Shown piece by piece: positions 26,646 to 33,991 of a DNA stretch of 64,000 bases. The notes under the pieces were generated by a model, which ran no database searches, was not told where the DNA came from, and saw only the letters and a list, made by a program, of their open reading frames with translations. Origin of the DNA: Hallerella sp964587155 (GTDB lineage Bacteria; Fibrobacterota; Fibrobacteria; Fibrobacterales; Fibrobacteraceae). Position numbers and translations under genes: made by a program. Within the stretch, counting starts at the first letter, position 1, and every line of letters starts with the position of its first letter. The stretch covers positions 66,766 to 130,765 of the forward strand of contig CAZPKF010000006.1 in assembly GCA_964587155.1 (NCBI GenBank), given 5' to 3'.

Positions 26646-26984
26646 ATGTCTTTTTCTCAACTTTGGAAACTCGCCCTCGCTTCTTTTTGCGCCATTTCCC
26701 TCGCAGCTTGCGCCGGTTCCCGCCAAGGCGGAGACGGCAATTACGAAGATTCTGAATACTCAGAAGACGGTGCGGCAGCAGCCCCCGGCAAAGCTCAGCA
26801 AGTCGACGAAGACGAACTGAAGAAAACGCAGGAAGAGGCTTTCAAGGCGACCGAAGAAAACCACGAACTCCGCCGCCAGATTTTCGAAGCCAAAACCAAA
26901 TTGGGCATTTCGACACAAAATCAAGAAGAAGCGGCTCCCGCCGAAGAATCTTCTGCAGAAGAAACGCCCGCAGAAGTCCAGTAA
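26646..26984 (+). CDS. Small lipoprotein with coiled-coil segment
   Basis: A 112-residue predicted lipoprotein: signal region MSFSQLWKLALASFCAISLAAC with lipobox LAAC (Cys22). The mature part is very acidic and Ala/Glu-rich, with a heptad-like helical stretch (DELKKTQEEAFKATEENHEL) and an EEAAPAEES tail. It may tether to a membrane partner; function unknown. GGAG lies 7 nt before the ATG at 26646, which is preferred over the ATG at 26634. phoH starts 3 bp after the stop. Confidence 0.7.
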   Translation: MSFSQLWKLALASFCAISLAACAGSRQGGDGNYEDSEYSEDGAAAAPGKAQQVDEDELKKTQEEAFKATEENHELRRQIFEAKTKLGISTQNQEEAAPAEESSAEETPAEVQ

Positions 26985-26987
26985 TCA

Positions 26988-27953
26988 ATGGCTCCCGAAG
27001 TCCGCTATCCTCTTTCCGATGATTTGAAACGAATCATCGCCGGAGACAGTGAAACGGTTTTCCGCATGGTGGAAGACCGTTTTTGCGTTATTATCCATTC
27101 AAGGCTCCCCGGACTTCGAATCGAAGCCAAAGGAAAACAGGCGGACATCCAAGGAGCGCTCACGTTCCTCGACCAAGTGAAAATGGCGGCAAAAAACGGA
27201 ACGGATATTTCTGCCGAAACATTGAACCGATTCCTTGGCGACGTGCAGCAACGCGGAAAGAATTCAAAATGCAGTGCATCGCTTCCCAGCGTTCCCATTC
27301 TCAGAAACCGCTTGGGAATCCCCGTTGTCGCCAAGACGAAATCCCAAGAAGAACTTGTCCGGGCGTGCAATGAAAACGACATTCTCTTCGCAGACGGCCC
27401 CGCGGGCACCGGGAAGACCTTTTTGGCAGTCGCCATCGCCGTCGCCAGCTTAGAAAACCATGAAGTGGAAAGAATTTGCCTAGTCCGTCCGGCAGTCGAA
27501 GCCGGAGAATCTTTAGGATTTTTACCAGGCGACCTAAAGGAGAAGATCGCTCCCTATTTGCGACCCATCCAAGACAGTCTCGCAGAGCTTCTCCCCCAAG
27601 AAAAACTCAGAAAATACCAGGAAGACGGTCTAATCGAAGTCGCTCCGCTTGCCTATATGCGCGGACGGACCTTAAAACACGCTTTTATCATCCTGGACGA
27701 AGCGCAAAACACGACCATTCCGCAAATGCAAATGTTCCTCACGCGCCTCGGGCAGCATTCGAAAGCCATCATCACCGGGGACTCTTCACAAATTGACCTA
27801 GGACCAAAACAGGTGTCCGGTTTTGCCCACGCCATCCGACTGCTGTCCAAAGTCAAGGGCATCGCCCACGTCGTCTTTCCGCCGACAGACGTGTTGCGAC
27901 ACCCCCTAGTCCGAGAAATTGTCAAAGCCTACGAATCCGGAGGCAGAAAATGA
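26988..27953 (+). CDS. phoH: PhoH-like ATPase
   Basis: A 321-residue cytosolic P-loop NTPase of the PhoH/PhoL group, associated with RNA metabolism and ribosome maturation. Walker A is GPAGTGKT (137-144) and Walker B AFIILDEAQNTT. The helicase-like TGDSSQIDL motif and the CLVRPAVEAGESLGFLPGD signature are intact. The N-terminal 100 residues are KH-like, as usual. The stop overlaps the next ATG (ATGA). PhoH next to an HD-7TM protein is a conserved pairing in many bacteria; here the usual ybeY does not follow. Confidence 0.93.
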   Translation: MAPEVRYPLSDDLKRIIAGDSETVFRMVEDRFCVIIHSRLPGLRIEAKGKQADIQGALTFLDQVKMAAKNGTDISAETLNRFLGDVQQRGKNSKCSASLPSVPILRNRLGIPVVAKTKSQEELVRACNENDILFADGPAGTGKTFLAVAIAVASLENHEVERICLVRPAVEAGESLGFLPGDLKEKIAPYLRPIQDSLAELLPQEKLRKYQEDGLIEVAPLAYMRGRTLKHAFIILDEAQNTTIPQMQMFLTRLGQHSKAIITGDSSQIDLGPKQVSGFAHAIRLLSKVKGIAHVVFPPTDVLRHPLVREIVKAYESGGRK

Positions 27954-30238
27954 TTCCCAAATCTTTGAAAATCCACACGCTCATCGGTTGGGCTGCGATT
28001 GTCATCTTGGCCATTGTCTTATTCCCCGACAGGGATTTGGCCCAAAAATCCGAAGTCCCCCACCTGGGCGAAATTTGCCCGCGGACAATCGTATCGCCGA
28101 TTTCTTTTGACGTTCCCAAGTCTTCTCAGGAAATAGCCGCGGAAAAAGCCCGTGCGGCAGACAAAGTTTATGCGGTTTTCGAATTCAACCACGACGAAAC
28201 GGTCCGTATTTCCAACGACTTGAAAAGCTATCTGGAAAAAATGACCCGATACAGGATTCTGCAGACAGAAATCAACGCCGCTTCTCCAGAAGACTCCTCT
28301 GTCCACGCCAAAGTACAACAGGCCTCCCAACTATTCCACCAACTGACCCGGAAACTTTCCAACACGGCAGTGCAACAACTCTCTTCGAACAAGGCCGCCT
28401 GCGATTCTTTAGAAAAAGTTTTCAACCGGATGCTCGAAAACGGCGTGTCCAACACGCTCCTTGCCGCGACCAACACAAGCGTTCAGCTGTTCCGGGACAC
28501 GTATAACATTCAAGACGTCAAATTCATTCCGTATTCCAAAACGGAAGTCTCTTTTGTCCGCGACAATGAAGAACACAAATTAGACGCCAGCCGTCTCCAA
28601 CCGCGCGAACGTTCCATCGACGAAGCCTTCACAGATCTCAAGCATTCTTTCAAAAGCCAGGGTTTGCAAAGCGCATTTTACGAAGCCCTTTACGTGTTCA
28701 CATTGCCGAACGTTTTCTACTTGGAAAAAGAAACCGACCGTCGGAAAGCCCAGGCCGAAGCCCAGGTAAACGTTTCGAAAGGCATGGTTCCCCGCGGAAT
28801 GGAACTGATTTCACAGGGTTCCATTGTAACGAAAGACGTTTTAGAGCGCCTCGAAGCGATGCAAAACGCCTTGCAAAAAGAAGAAGGTTCACGGCATTTT
28901 ACAGCCGTCTACGGGCAAATGCTCTTTATCGCACTGATTGTCACCCTATTCTTCCTTTATTTTTTCCATTTCAACGTCAAACGGTTCAAAACCCGCCGTC
29001 AGATTTGGTCCGTCATTGTTATCGCCGCCTTGCAGCTGATTGTTTTCGCAGCGATTCACCATTTTATCGGCTATCTTCAAAAGGCGATTCCCAATTTGCC
29101 CCAGGACATCGACGCCATCTGGTTTTACCCCTTTATTCTTTCGCCCGTCCTTTCGACCGTTCTTTACGACCGCCGACTAGGAACGCTCTTCGCCGCTTTT
29201 TCCGCCTCCTTTGTCGGGATTCTTTCCGGTTATGATCTTTCGACATCGATTCTCGCTTTCGGAATTTCGTGGGCGGGATTGCACGGATTAAACAGCATCC
29301 GTTACCGTTCCCAATTCATTTGGAGCATTTTGGCCGCCGTCGTGTGCTTCACGTTCGCTTTGGGCGTACAGCTCCTGTTGCGCAACAGGTTCCACTGGGG
29401 AAACTTCTACCCCACATTCATTGCGGGAACAATCAACATCGTCTTCTGGTGCGCCATTTCATCCGTTTTGCTAGTGCATTTGGCAGAGCGCCTTTTCGGC
29501 ATCACGACCGACCTCACCCTAATGGAACTTTCCGATTTCAATCGTCCCGCGCTCAAACGGATTTCGGATCTTGCCCCGGGGACATTCCACCATTCCATCC
29601 AAGTGGCAAACCTGGCCGAGAAAGTGGCGGATTTCATCGGCGCAAATCCCATTTTGGTCCGTTCCATGGCGCTTTACCACGACATCGGCAAAACGATGCG
29701 CCCCGAATACTTCACGGAGAATCAAAAACAGGGCATCAATCCGCACAAAGACATGCCGCCTTTGGATTCCGCCCAAATCATCATCAGCCATGTCGCGCAA
29801 GGAGTGGAACTAGCCAAGGAATTCAAACTCCCCTCCCTTATTTTGAATGGCATTTTACAGCACCATGGCACAAGCGTAGTCCAATATTTTTATCAAGAAG
29901 CGAAAAAGAGCGACCCGGAAAATACGCGAATCGAAGATTTCTCTTATCCCGGACCCAAGCCGCAATCCAAAGAGGCAGCCATCCTCATGATTGCGGACGT
30001 TGTCGAAGCTTCGAGCCGTTCCATGGCAAACCCCACCCAGGAAAAGCTGGAAGAACTAATCAAAACGACCATCAACGCCCGCCTAAACGAAGGTCAGCTT
30101 TCCGAAAGCGGTTTAAATTTGCGCGATTTGTCCAAGCTTTCACAAGCGTTCCTTCAAAGTCTTGACGGAACTTACCACACGCGCGTGAAATACCCTGCGG
30201 CAGCTCTCGCATCGGGTAGATTCGGCAGAAAAGTGTAA
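27950..30238 (+). CDS. HD-7TM protein, PgpH/YqfF-like cyclic di-AMP phosphodiesterase
   Basis: A 762-residue inner-membrane protein of the 7TMR-HD family. An N-terminal helix anchors an extracytoplasmic helical domain (about residues 30-310). A seven-helix bundle follows (about 325-510), then a cytosolic HD phosphohydrolase domain (about 530-730). HD motifs are FHHSIQVANLAEKVA, ALYHDIGKTMRPEYF and a later GILQHHGTSV. Relatives hydrolyse c-di-AMP; that activity here is inferred from family. It is translated with phoH and ends at a terminator. Confidence 0.9.
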   Translation: MIPKSLKIHTLIGWAAIVILAIVLFPDRDLAQKSEVPHLGEICPRTIVSPISFDVPKSSQEIAAEKARAADKVYAVFEFNHDETVRISNDLKSYLEKMTRYRILQTEINAASPEDSSVHAKVQQASQLFHQLTRKLSNTAVQQLSSNKAACDSLEKVFNRMLENGVSNTLLAATNTSVQLFRDTYNIQDVKFIPYSKTEVSFVRDNEEHKLDASRLQPRERSIDEAFTDLKHSFKSQGLQSAFYEALYVFTLPNVFYLEKETDRRKAQAEAQVNVSKGMVPRGMELISQGSIVTKDVLERLEAMQNALQKEEGSRHFTAVYGQMLFIALIVTLFFLYFFHFNVKRFKTRRQIWSVIVIAALQLIVFAAIHHFIGYLQKAIPNLPQDIDAIWFYPFILSPVLSTVLYDRRLGTLFAAFSASFVGILSGYDLSTSILAFGISWAGLHGLNSIRYRSQFIWSILAAVVCFTFALGVQLLLRNRFHWGNFYPTFIAGTINIVFWCAISSVLLVHLAERLFGITTDLTLMELSDFNRPALKRISDLAPGTFHHSIQVANLAEKVADFIGANPILVRSMALYHDIGKTMRPEYFTENQKQGINPHKDMPPLDSAQIIISHVAQGVELAKEFKLPSLILNGILQHHGTSVVQYFYQEAKKSDPENTRIEDFSYPGPKPQSKEAAILMIADVVEASSRSMANPTQEKLEELIKTTINARLNEGQLSESGLNLRDLSKLSQAFLQSLDGTYHTRVKYPAAALASGRFGRKV

Positions 30239-30253
30239 TTTCAAACGCCCTTT

Positions 30254-30295
30254 TGCAAAAACGGCCAGGAATATTTTTCCGACCGTTTTTCGTTT
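30254..30295 (+). terminator. Terminator of the lipoprotein-phoH-HD operon
   Basis: AAAAACGG and CCGTTTTT pair around an inner GGAA/TTCC stem, followed by CGTTTTAAAA. Confidence 0.8.
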
Positions 30296-30518
30296 TAAAA
30301 CATTTTTGAAAAAGCATAAAAATAAAGCGCATACAACAAGCAAAAATATTTCTGCGGAAAAGACGATTTGGTGAAAACCCGAAATGCAGATGCGGTTTTT
30401 CCAACATCTGTGCTGAATATTTCGACATTTTTGTTCTTGACTGTTTACAAAAATGTTGGTTCATTATTCAATTTTCCCTCGAGACCTCCGTTTTTTCTCC
30501 AAAATCGGGAAATTTTCG
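30296..30518 (+). other. Upstream regulatory region of glnB-amtB
   Basis: AT-rich, no coding signal. It contains inverted copies of CCAACAT (30401-30407) and ATGTTGG (30453-30459), separated by 45 bp. They lie 61-119 bp upstream of the sigma-54 promoter, a distance suited to enhancer-binding activators. The activator site itself is not recognised. Confidence 0.35.
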
Positions 30519-30536
30519 TTGGCATGGGATTTGCAT
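30519..30536 (+). promoter_or_regulatory. Sigma-54 (RpoN) promoter of glnB-amtB
   Basis: TTGGCATGGGATTTGCAT contains the -24 element TGGCATG and the -12 element TTGCA with the exact 4-base gap of the consensus TGGCACG-N4-TTGCW. It lies about 50 bp upstream of glnB, leaving a leader of about 40 nt with GGAG. Confidence 0.85.
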
Positions 30537-30586
30537 ATCCGGCATTGAAAAGACTTTCCGTCTTTTTTCAAACACTGGAGATGCCA

Positions 30587-30928
30587 ATGAAAATCGTTAC
30601 AGCCTACATTCAACCCGAAAAGCTCGGCGATGTGAAAGAAGCCTTGTTCAAGGCAGAAATTTACAAGATGAGCGTTACGAACGTACTCGGCTGCGGTCAG
30701 CAAAAAGGTTACACTTCAACCTACCGCGGAACAGAAACCGAAGTTCATCTTCTCAAAAAAGTTCAACTGCAAATCGCCCTCAACGATGAATTTGTCAAGC
30801 CCTGTATCGACGCCATCATCCAAGGCGCCCGGACAGGAAACATCGGCGATGGGAAAATTTTCGTTGAAAACTTAGAACAATGTATTCGCATCCGTACTGG
30901 AGAAACCGGCGAAGCCGCCATCGGATAA
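30587..30928 (+). CDS. glnB: Nitrogen regulatory protein P-II
   Basis: A 113-residue trimeric P-II signalling protein that senses 2-oxoglutarate and ATP/ADP and controls partners such as AmtB. The whole fold aligns without gaps to E. coli GlnB: T-loop QQKGYTSTYRGTET (39-52), Lys58, and TGNIGDGKIFV and IRIRTGE in the C-terminal part. Residue 51, the uridylylated Tyr in E. coli, is Thr here, while Tyr46 is kept. GGAG lies 6 nt before the ATG at 30587; the ATG at 30581 is less well placed. It precedes amtB, the typical glnK-amtB pair. Confidence 0.93.
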   Translation: MKIVTAYIQPEKLGDVKEALFKAEIYKMSVTNVLGCGQQKGYTSTYRGTETEVHLLKKVQLQIALNDEFVKPCIDAIIQGARTGNIGDGKIFVENLEQCIRIRTGETGEAAIG

Positions 30929-30938
30929 GGAGTTCACT

Positions 30939-32270
30939 ATGGAAGATTCTTTGACAAACTTAATTGCTTCTGCAAATCTCATCGGCGAAAATCCGATCAT
31001 CACGAATGCGCCGGATTACAGTCTATTCGTCAGCGAAAACCTTTGGATACTCATCAGTGCGATGCTCGTGTTCATCATGGGGCTGGGCTTTGCCTGCGTT
31101 GAATCCGGACTTTGCCGCGCCAAAAGCAGTGCGAACATTTGCTTTAAAAACATCGCCGTTCCGGCAATTGGCGTGACCGTTTACGCCTTCTTGGGTTTCG
31201 GTCTCATGTATCCGGGAGATTTCAATGGATTTTTCGGATTCAAAGGATTCGGCATCGGAGATTTTGAAAATCCGTTGAACTTCACCAGCGCCTACAATGG
31301 GCACTATTCCCTTTTTGCCGACTGGCTCTTTCAGGCAATGTTCGCCGCAACAGCCGCGACAATCGTTTCGGGAGCTGTCGCGGAGCGTATCAAACTGAGT
31401 TCCTTCCTAGTCTTCACCTTTTTCTACGTTGCCTTCGTCTACCCCATCGTGGGATCTTGGACATGGGGCGGTGGCTTTCTCGGCAGCGAAAACGGACTGC
31501 TCTACGAAAAATTCGGCCACGTTTTCCATGACCTGGCGGGTTCCGCACTCGTGCATTCTGTGGGCGGCTGGGCTGCTCTCGCCGGAGTCATCGTCTTGGG
31601 ACCGCGCCTTGGCAAATACAGAAACGGAAAAGCGCAAGCGATTCCCGCACACAGCATACCTCTAGCGACCATCGGCGTTTTCATCCTTTGGTTTGGCTGG
31701 TGGGGGTTCAACGGCGGTTCCGCCCTGTCCGGCAATCCATTTGACACCTCGTTTATCTTGGTAACGACAAATTTGGCTGCCGTGGCAGGCATCATCACGG
31801 CTACGGCAACCTCTTGGATTCTTTCTAAAAAGCCGGATGCGACCATGGCGTTAAACGGATGCCTCGCAGGACTTGTCGCCATCACGGCAGGAGCCGATAC
31901 TGTAACGCCCACCAGCGCTTGGTGCATCGGGGCTGTCGCCGGGATCCTCGTTGTTTTCGCAGTCTTTTTCTTTGACAAAATGCACTTAGACGATCCCGTC
32001 GGGGCGCTCTCAGTCCACCTTGTCAACGGAATCTGGGGAACCCTTGCCGTGGGCATCTTCGATTACACGGACCGTTTTTCCATCATCACGCAATTCATTG
32101 GAGTCATCGTGTATGCAATTCCCTGCTTCTGCGCTGCAAGCCTCCTCTTTTTAGCCATCAAAAAGACGATCGGTTTGCGGGTGAGCGAAAAAGAAGAACT
32201 CCGCGGATTGGATTTGAGCGAACACGGTCAAGAATCTTACGGCGGATTCCAAATTTTCAGCAACACCTAA
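30939..32270 (+). CDS. amtB: Ammonium transporter
   Basis: A 443-residue inner-membrane ammonium channel of the Amt/MEP/Rh family with eleven helices expected. Visible conserved parts are the GFACVESGLCRAK segment, FQAMFAATAATIVSGAVAER, DLAGSALVHSVGGWAALAG, FGWWGFNGGSAL, and the DDPVGALSVHLVNGIWGTLAVGIF region with the second pore His. The conserved Asp/His pore residues appear intact. It lies 10 bp after glnB and shares the sigma-54 promoter, so expression should follow nitrogen limitation. Confidence 0.95.
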   Translation: MEDSLTNLIASANLIGENPIITNAPDYSLFVSENLWILISAMLVFIMGLGFACVESGLCRAKSSANICFKNIAVPAIGVTVYAFLGFGLMYPGDFNGFFGFKGFGIGDFENPLNFTSAYNGHYSLFADWLFQAMFAATAATIVSGAVAERIKLSSFLVFTFFYVAFVYPIVGSWTWGGGFLGSENGLLYEKFGHVFHDLAGSALVHSVGGWAALAGVIVLGPRLGKYRNGKAQAIPAHSIPLATIGVFILWFGWWGFNGGSALSGNPFDTSFILVTTNLAAVAGIITATATSWILSKKPDATMALNGCLAGLVAITAGADTVTPTSAWCIGAVAGILVVFAVFFFDKMHLDDPVGALSVHLVNGIWGTLAVGIFDYTDRFSIITQFIGVIVYAIPCFCAASLLFLAIKKTIGLRVSEKEELRGLDLSEHGQESYGGFQIFSNT

Positions 32271-32299
32271 AATCGGGAATCCCTGTTTTCCCTCCTCGA

Positions 32300-32330
32300 G
32301 ACGCTTGTTCAAACAAGCGTCTTTTGTTTT
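32300..32330 (+). terminator. Terminator of glnB-amtB
   Basis: A perfect 10-bp stem GACGCTTGTT / AACAAGCGTC with a two-base loop, followed by TTTTGTTTT. Confidence 0.9.
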
Positions 32331-32394
32331 CGAAACCCGTGCGTCAATTTTTTTTACGTCAAAACGGTTCCGTGTTTTCCCGGTTGAGATAATC

Positions 32395-32400
32395 TATATT
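32395..32400 (+). promoter_or_regulatory. -10 box of alr (leaderless arrangement)
   Basis: TATATT ends 9 nt before the ATG at 32410. No ribosome-binding site is present in TGAATCACC. Confidence 0.45.
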
Positions 32401-32409
32401 TGAATCACC

Positions 32410-33651
32410 ATGAGTCTGTCGAAATTTCCTCCCGATATTCACAACATCACGCGTCCGAACTGGATTGAAATCAATTTGGATGCGCTCGCAAGCAACATTC
32501 AATTCGTCCGCAAATCCATTCCCAAAAAGACAAAAATACTGCTCCCGGTGAAAGCGGACAGCTACGGACACGGTTCTCTCGCCTGCGCTTATGCGGCTAA
32601 GTGCAGCGGCGCGGACTTTTTAGGAGTTGCGCACCTTTCTGAAGGGATCCTTCTCCGTCAATACGGCATGGACTTGCCCATCCTCGTTTTGGGACCTTGC
32701 ATCCCGGCAGACTTTCCCTACCTTTCCGCATTCAAGCTCACCTCAGCGCTTTCCGATGTCAAAACGGCAATCGCCTTTGACAAATACCTAGAAGAATCCG
32801 GGCATTCGGGAAAAGCGCATTTGGCCATCAATACGGGAATGCACCGTTACGGGATTCGTTTCGATGATTTCGACTCCATCCGTCAAATTCTCAACTTAAA
32901 GCATTTGAACGTCGAAGGAATGTTTACGCATTTGGCAACTGCCGATATGTTGGACAAGGCTTCGAACGTGGCGACACAACGCCAAATCGACCGTTTTTCA
33001 AACCTTGTCGAAATGCTCACGAACGAAGGCATCCGTCCCGAAATTTGTCACTGTTCCAGTTCTGCGGGCACGCTCAGACACCCGGAAAGCCATTTTGACA
33101 TGGTTCGCCCCGGACTTGTCCTTTACGGATACAATCCCATGGGAGCGACTCCGCCAGAAGGCTTTGAATACCCCGAATTGAAGCCTGTGATGACCATCAA
33201 ATCTACCATCCGGACCATTCACGAAGTTCCTGCAGGAGAAGGCGTTTCTTACGGCCAATATTGGGTTGCGCAACAGCCGACTAAAGTGGCGACAATCGCC
33301 ATCGGATACGGAGACGGCTATCTTCGCGGAGAATACAACAATGGACACGTACTCATCCGCGATGAGCTTTGCCCGATTTTAGGGCGCGTTTGCATGGACG
33401 CAATTATGGTCGATGTCAGCCGCATTCCAGATGTTCAAATCGGAGAAACCGTCGACGTTGTCAATGGTTCCGCAGATCCGCGCATTTCCATGGAATCCGT
33501 TGCCGAAGCGCACCACACGATTCCGTACGAAATTTCGAGCCGCGTCGCCCGGAGGCTTTACCGCAAATACATCTGGAAAAACCGCCTCATTCGCTGGGAT
33601 GATTTGAAAGAGGAATTCGGCGTTCCGCCGTTTTGCGAATACCCCGTTTAA
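32410..33651 (+). CDS. alr: Alanine racemase
   Basis: A 413-residue PLP enzyme making D-alanine for peptidoglycan. The PLP-binding lysine is Lys48 in LPVKADSYGHG. The catalytic tyrosine of the opposite face is in GVSYGQYWVA, and GYGDGY, RVCMDAIMVDV and the HTIPYEI segment are typical of Alr. A C-terminal extension of about 30 residues (after RRLYRKY) is longer than in E. coli Alr (359) and has no recognisable domain. Monocistronic, followed by a repeat copy and a convergent gene. Confidence 0.95.
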   Translation: MSLSKFPPDIHNITRPNWIEINLDALASNIQFVRKSIPKKTKILLPVKADSYGHGSLACAYAAKCSGADFLGVAHLSEGILLRQYGMDLPILVLGPCIPADFPYLSAFKLTSALSDVKTAIAFDKYLEESGHSGKAHLAINTGMHRYGIRFDDFDSIRQILNLKHLNVEGMFTHLATADMLDKASNVATQRQIDRFSNLVEMLTNEGIRPEICHCSSSAGTLRHPESHFDMVRPGLVLYGYNPMGATPPEGFEYPELKPVMTIKSTIRTIHEVPAGEGVSYGQYWVAQQPTKVATIAIGYGDGYLRGEYNNGHVLIRDELCPILGRVCMDAIMVDVSRIPDVQIGETVDVVNGSADPRISMESVAEAHHTIPYEISSRVARRLYRKYIWKNRLIRWDDLKEEFGVPPFCEYPV

Positions 33652-33840
33652 TGCGCCTCCTTAAAAATCGTTGCGAAATTTTCCCTCCCAATGTGGACGT
33701 GCGAATTTCGCATTTCAAAGTTTACTTGAAGTTTCTCCATCCACAATCAGACAAGTGCAAAGTCCGCTCCGTTACAGAGCATTCCGGAGTGTAACTGCAG
33801 AGAACGGCAGGATTCATTTTCGGTCCACTTCGGGCAGGAC
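33652..33840. other. Gene-free stretch after alr
   Basis: No gene or clear terminator. It may contain a decayed fragment of the dispersed repeat (AGAACGGCAGGATTCATTTT), but similarity is too weak to call. Confidence 0.3.
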
Positions 33841-33987
33841 TTTCTGCGAAAACGGCATTACCGTTGCCGTCCAAACCGTGCAAAACTCCCACCACCGCCG
33901 AAAAGTCTTCCTGTGTGCAAAACCCATCAAGAAGAGTTTTCTGATCGCGGCTCTAATTCCTCATTTCTAATTCCTAATTAGGAATTA
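33841..33987 (+). repeat. Dispersed intergenic repeat, copy D
   Basis: It has GCGAAAACGGC, GCCGTCCAAACCGTGCAAAA, CACCACCGCCGAAAAG, GTGTGCAAAACCCATCAA, GAAGAGTTTTCTGATCG, CGGCTCTAATTCC and the A/T tail. The arms ACGGC/GCCGT pair. The tail ends in a perfect 20-bp palindrome, TAATTCCTAATTAGGAATTA (33968-33987), which could act as a terminator between the convergent genes. Confidence 0.8.
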
Positions 33988-33991
33988 CCAA

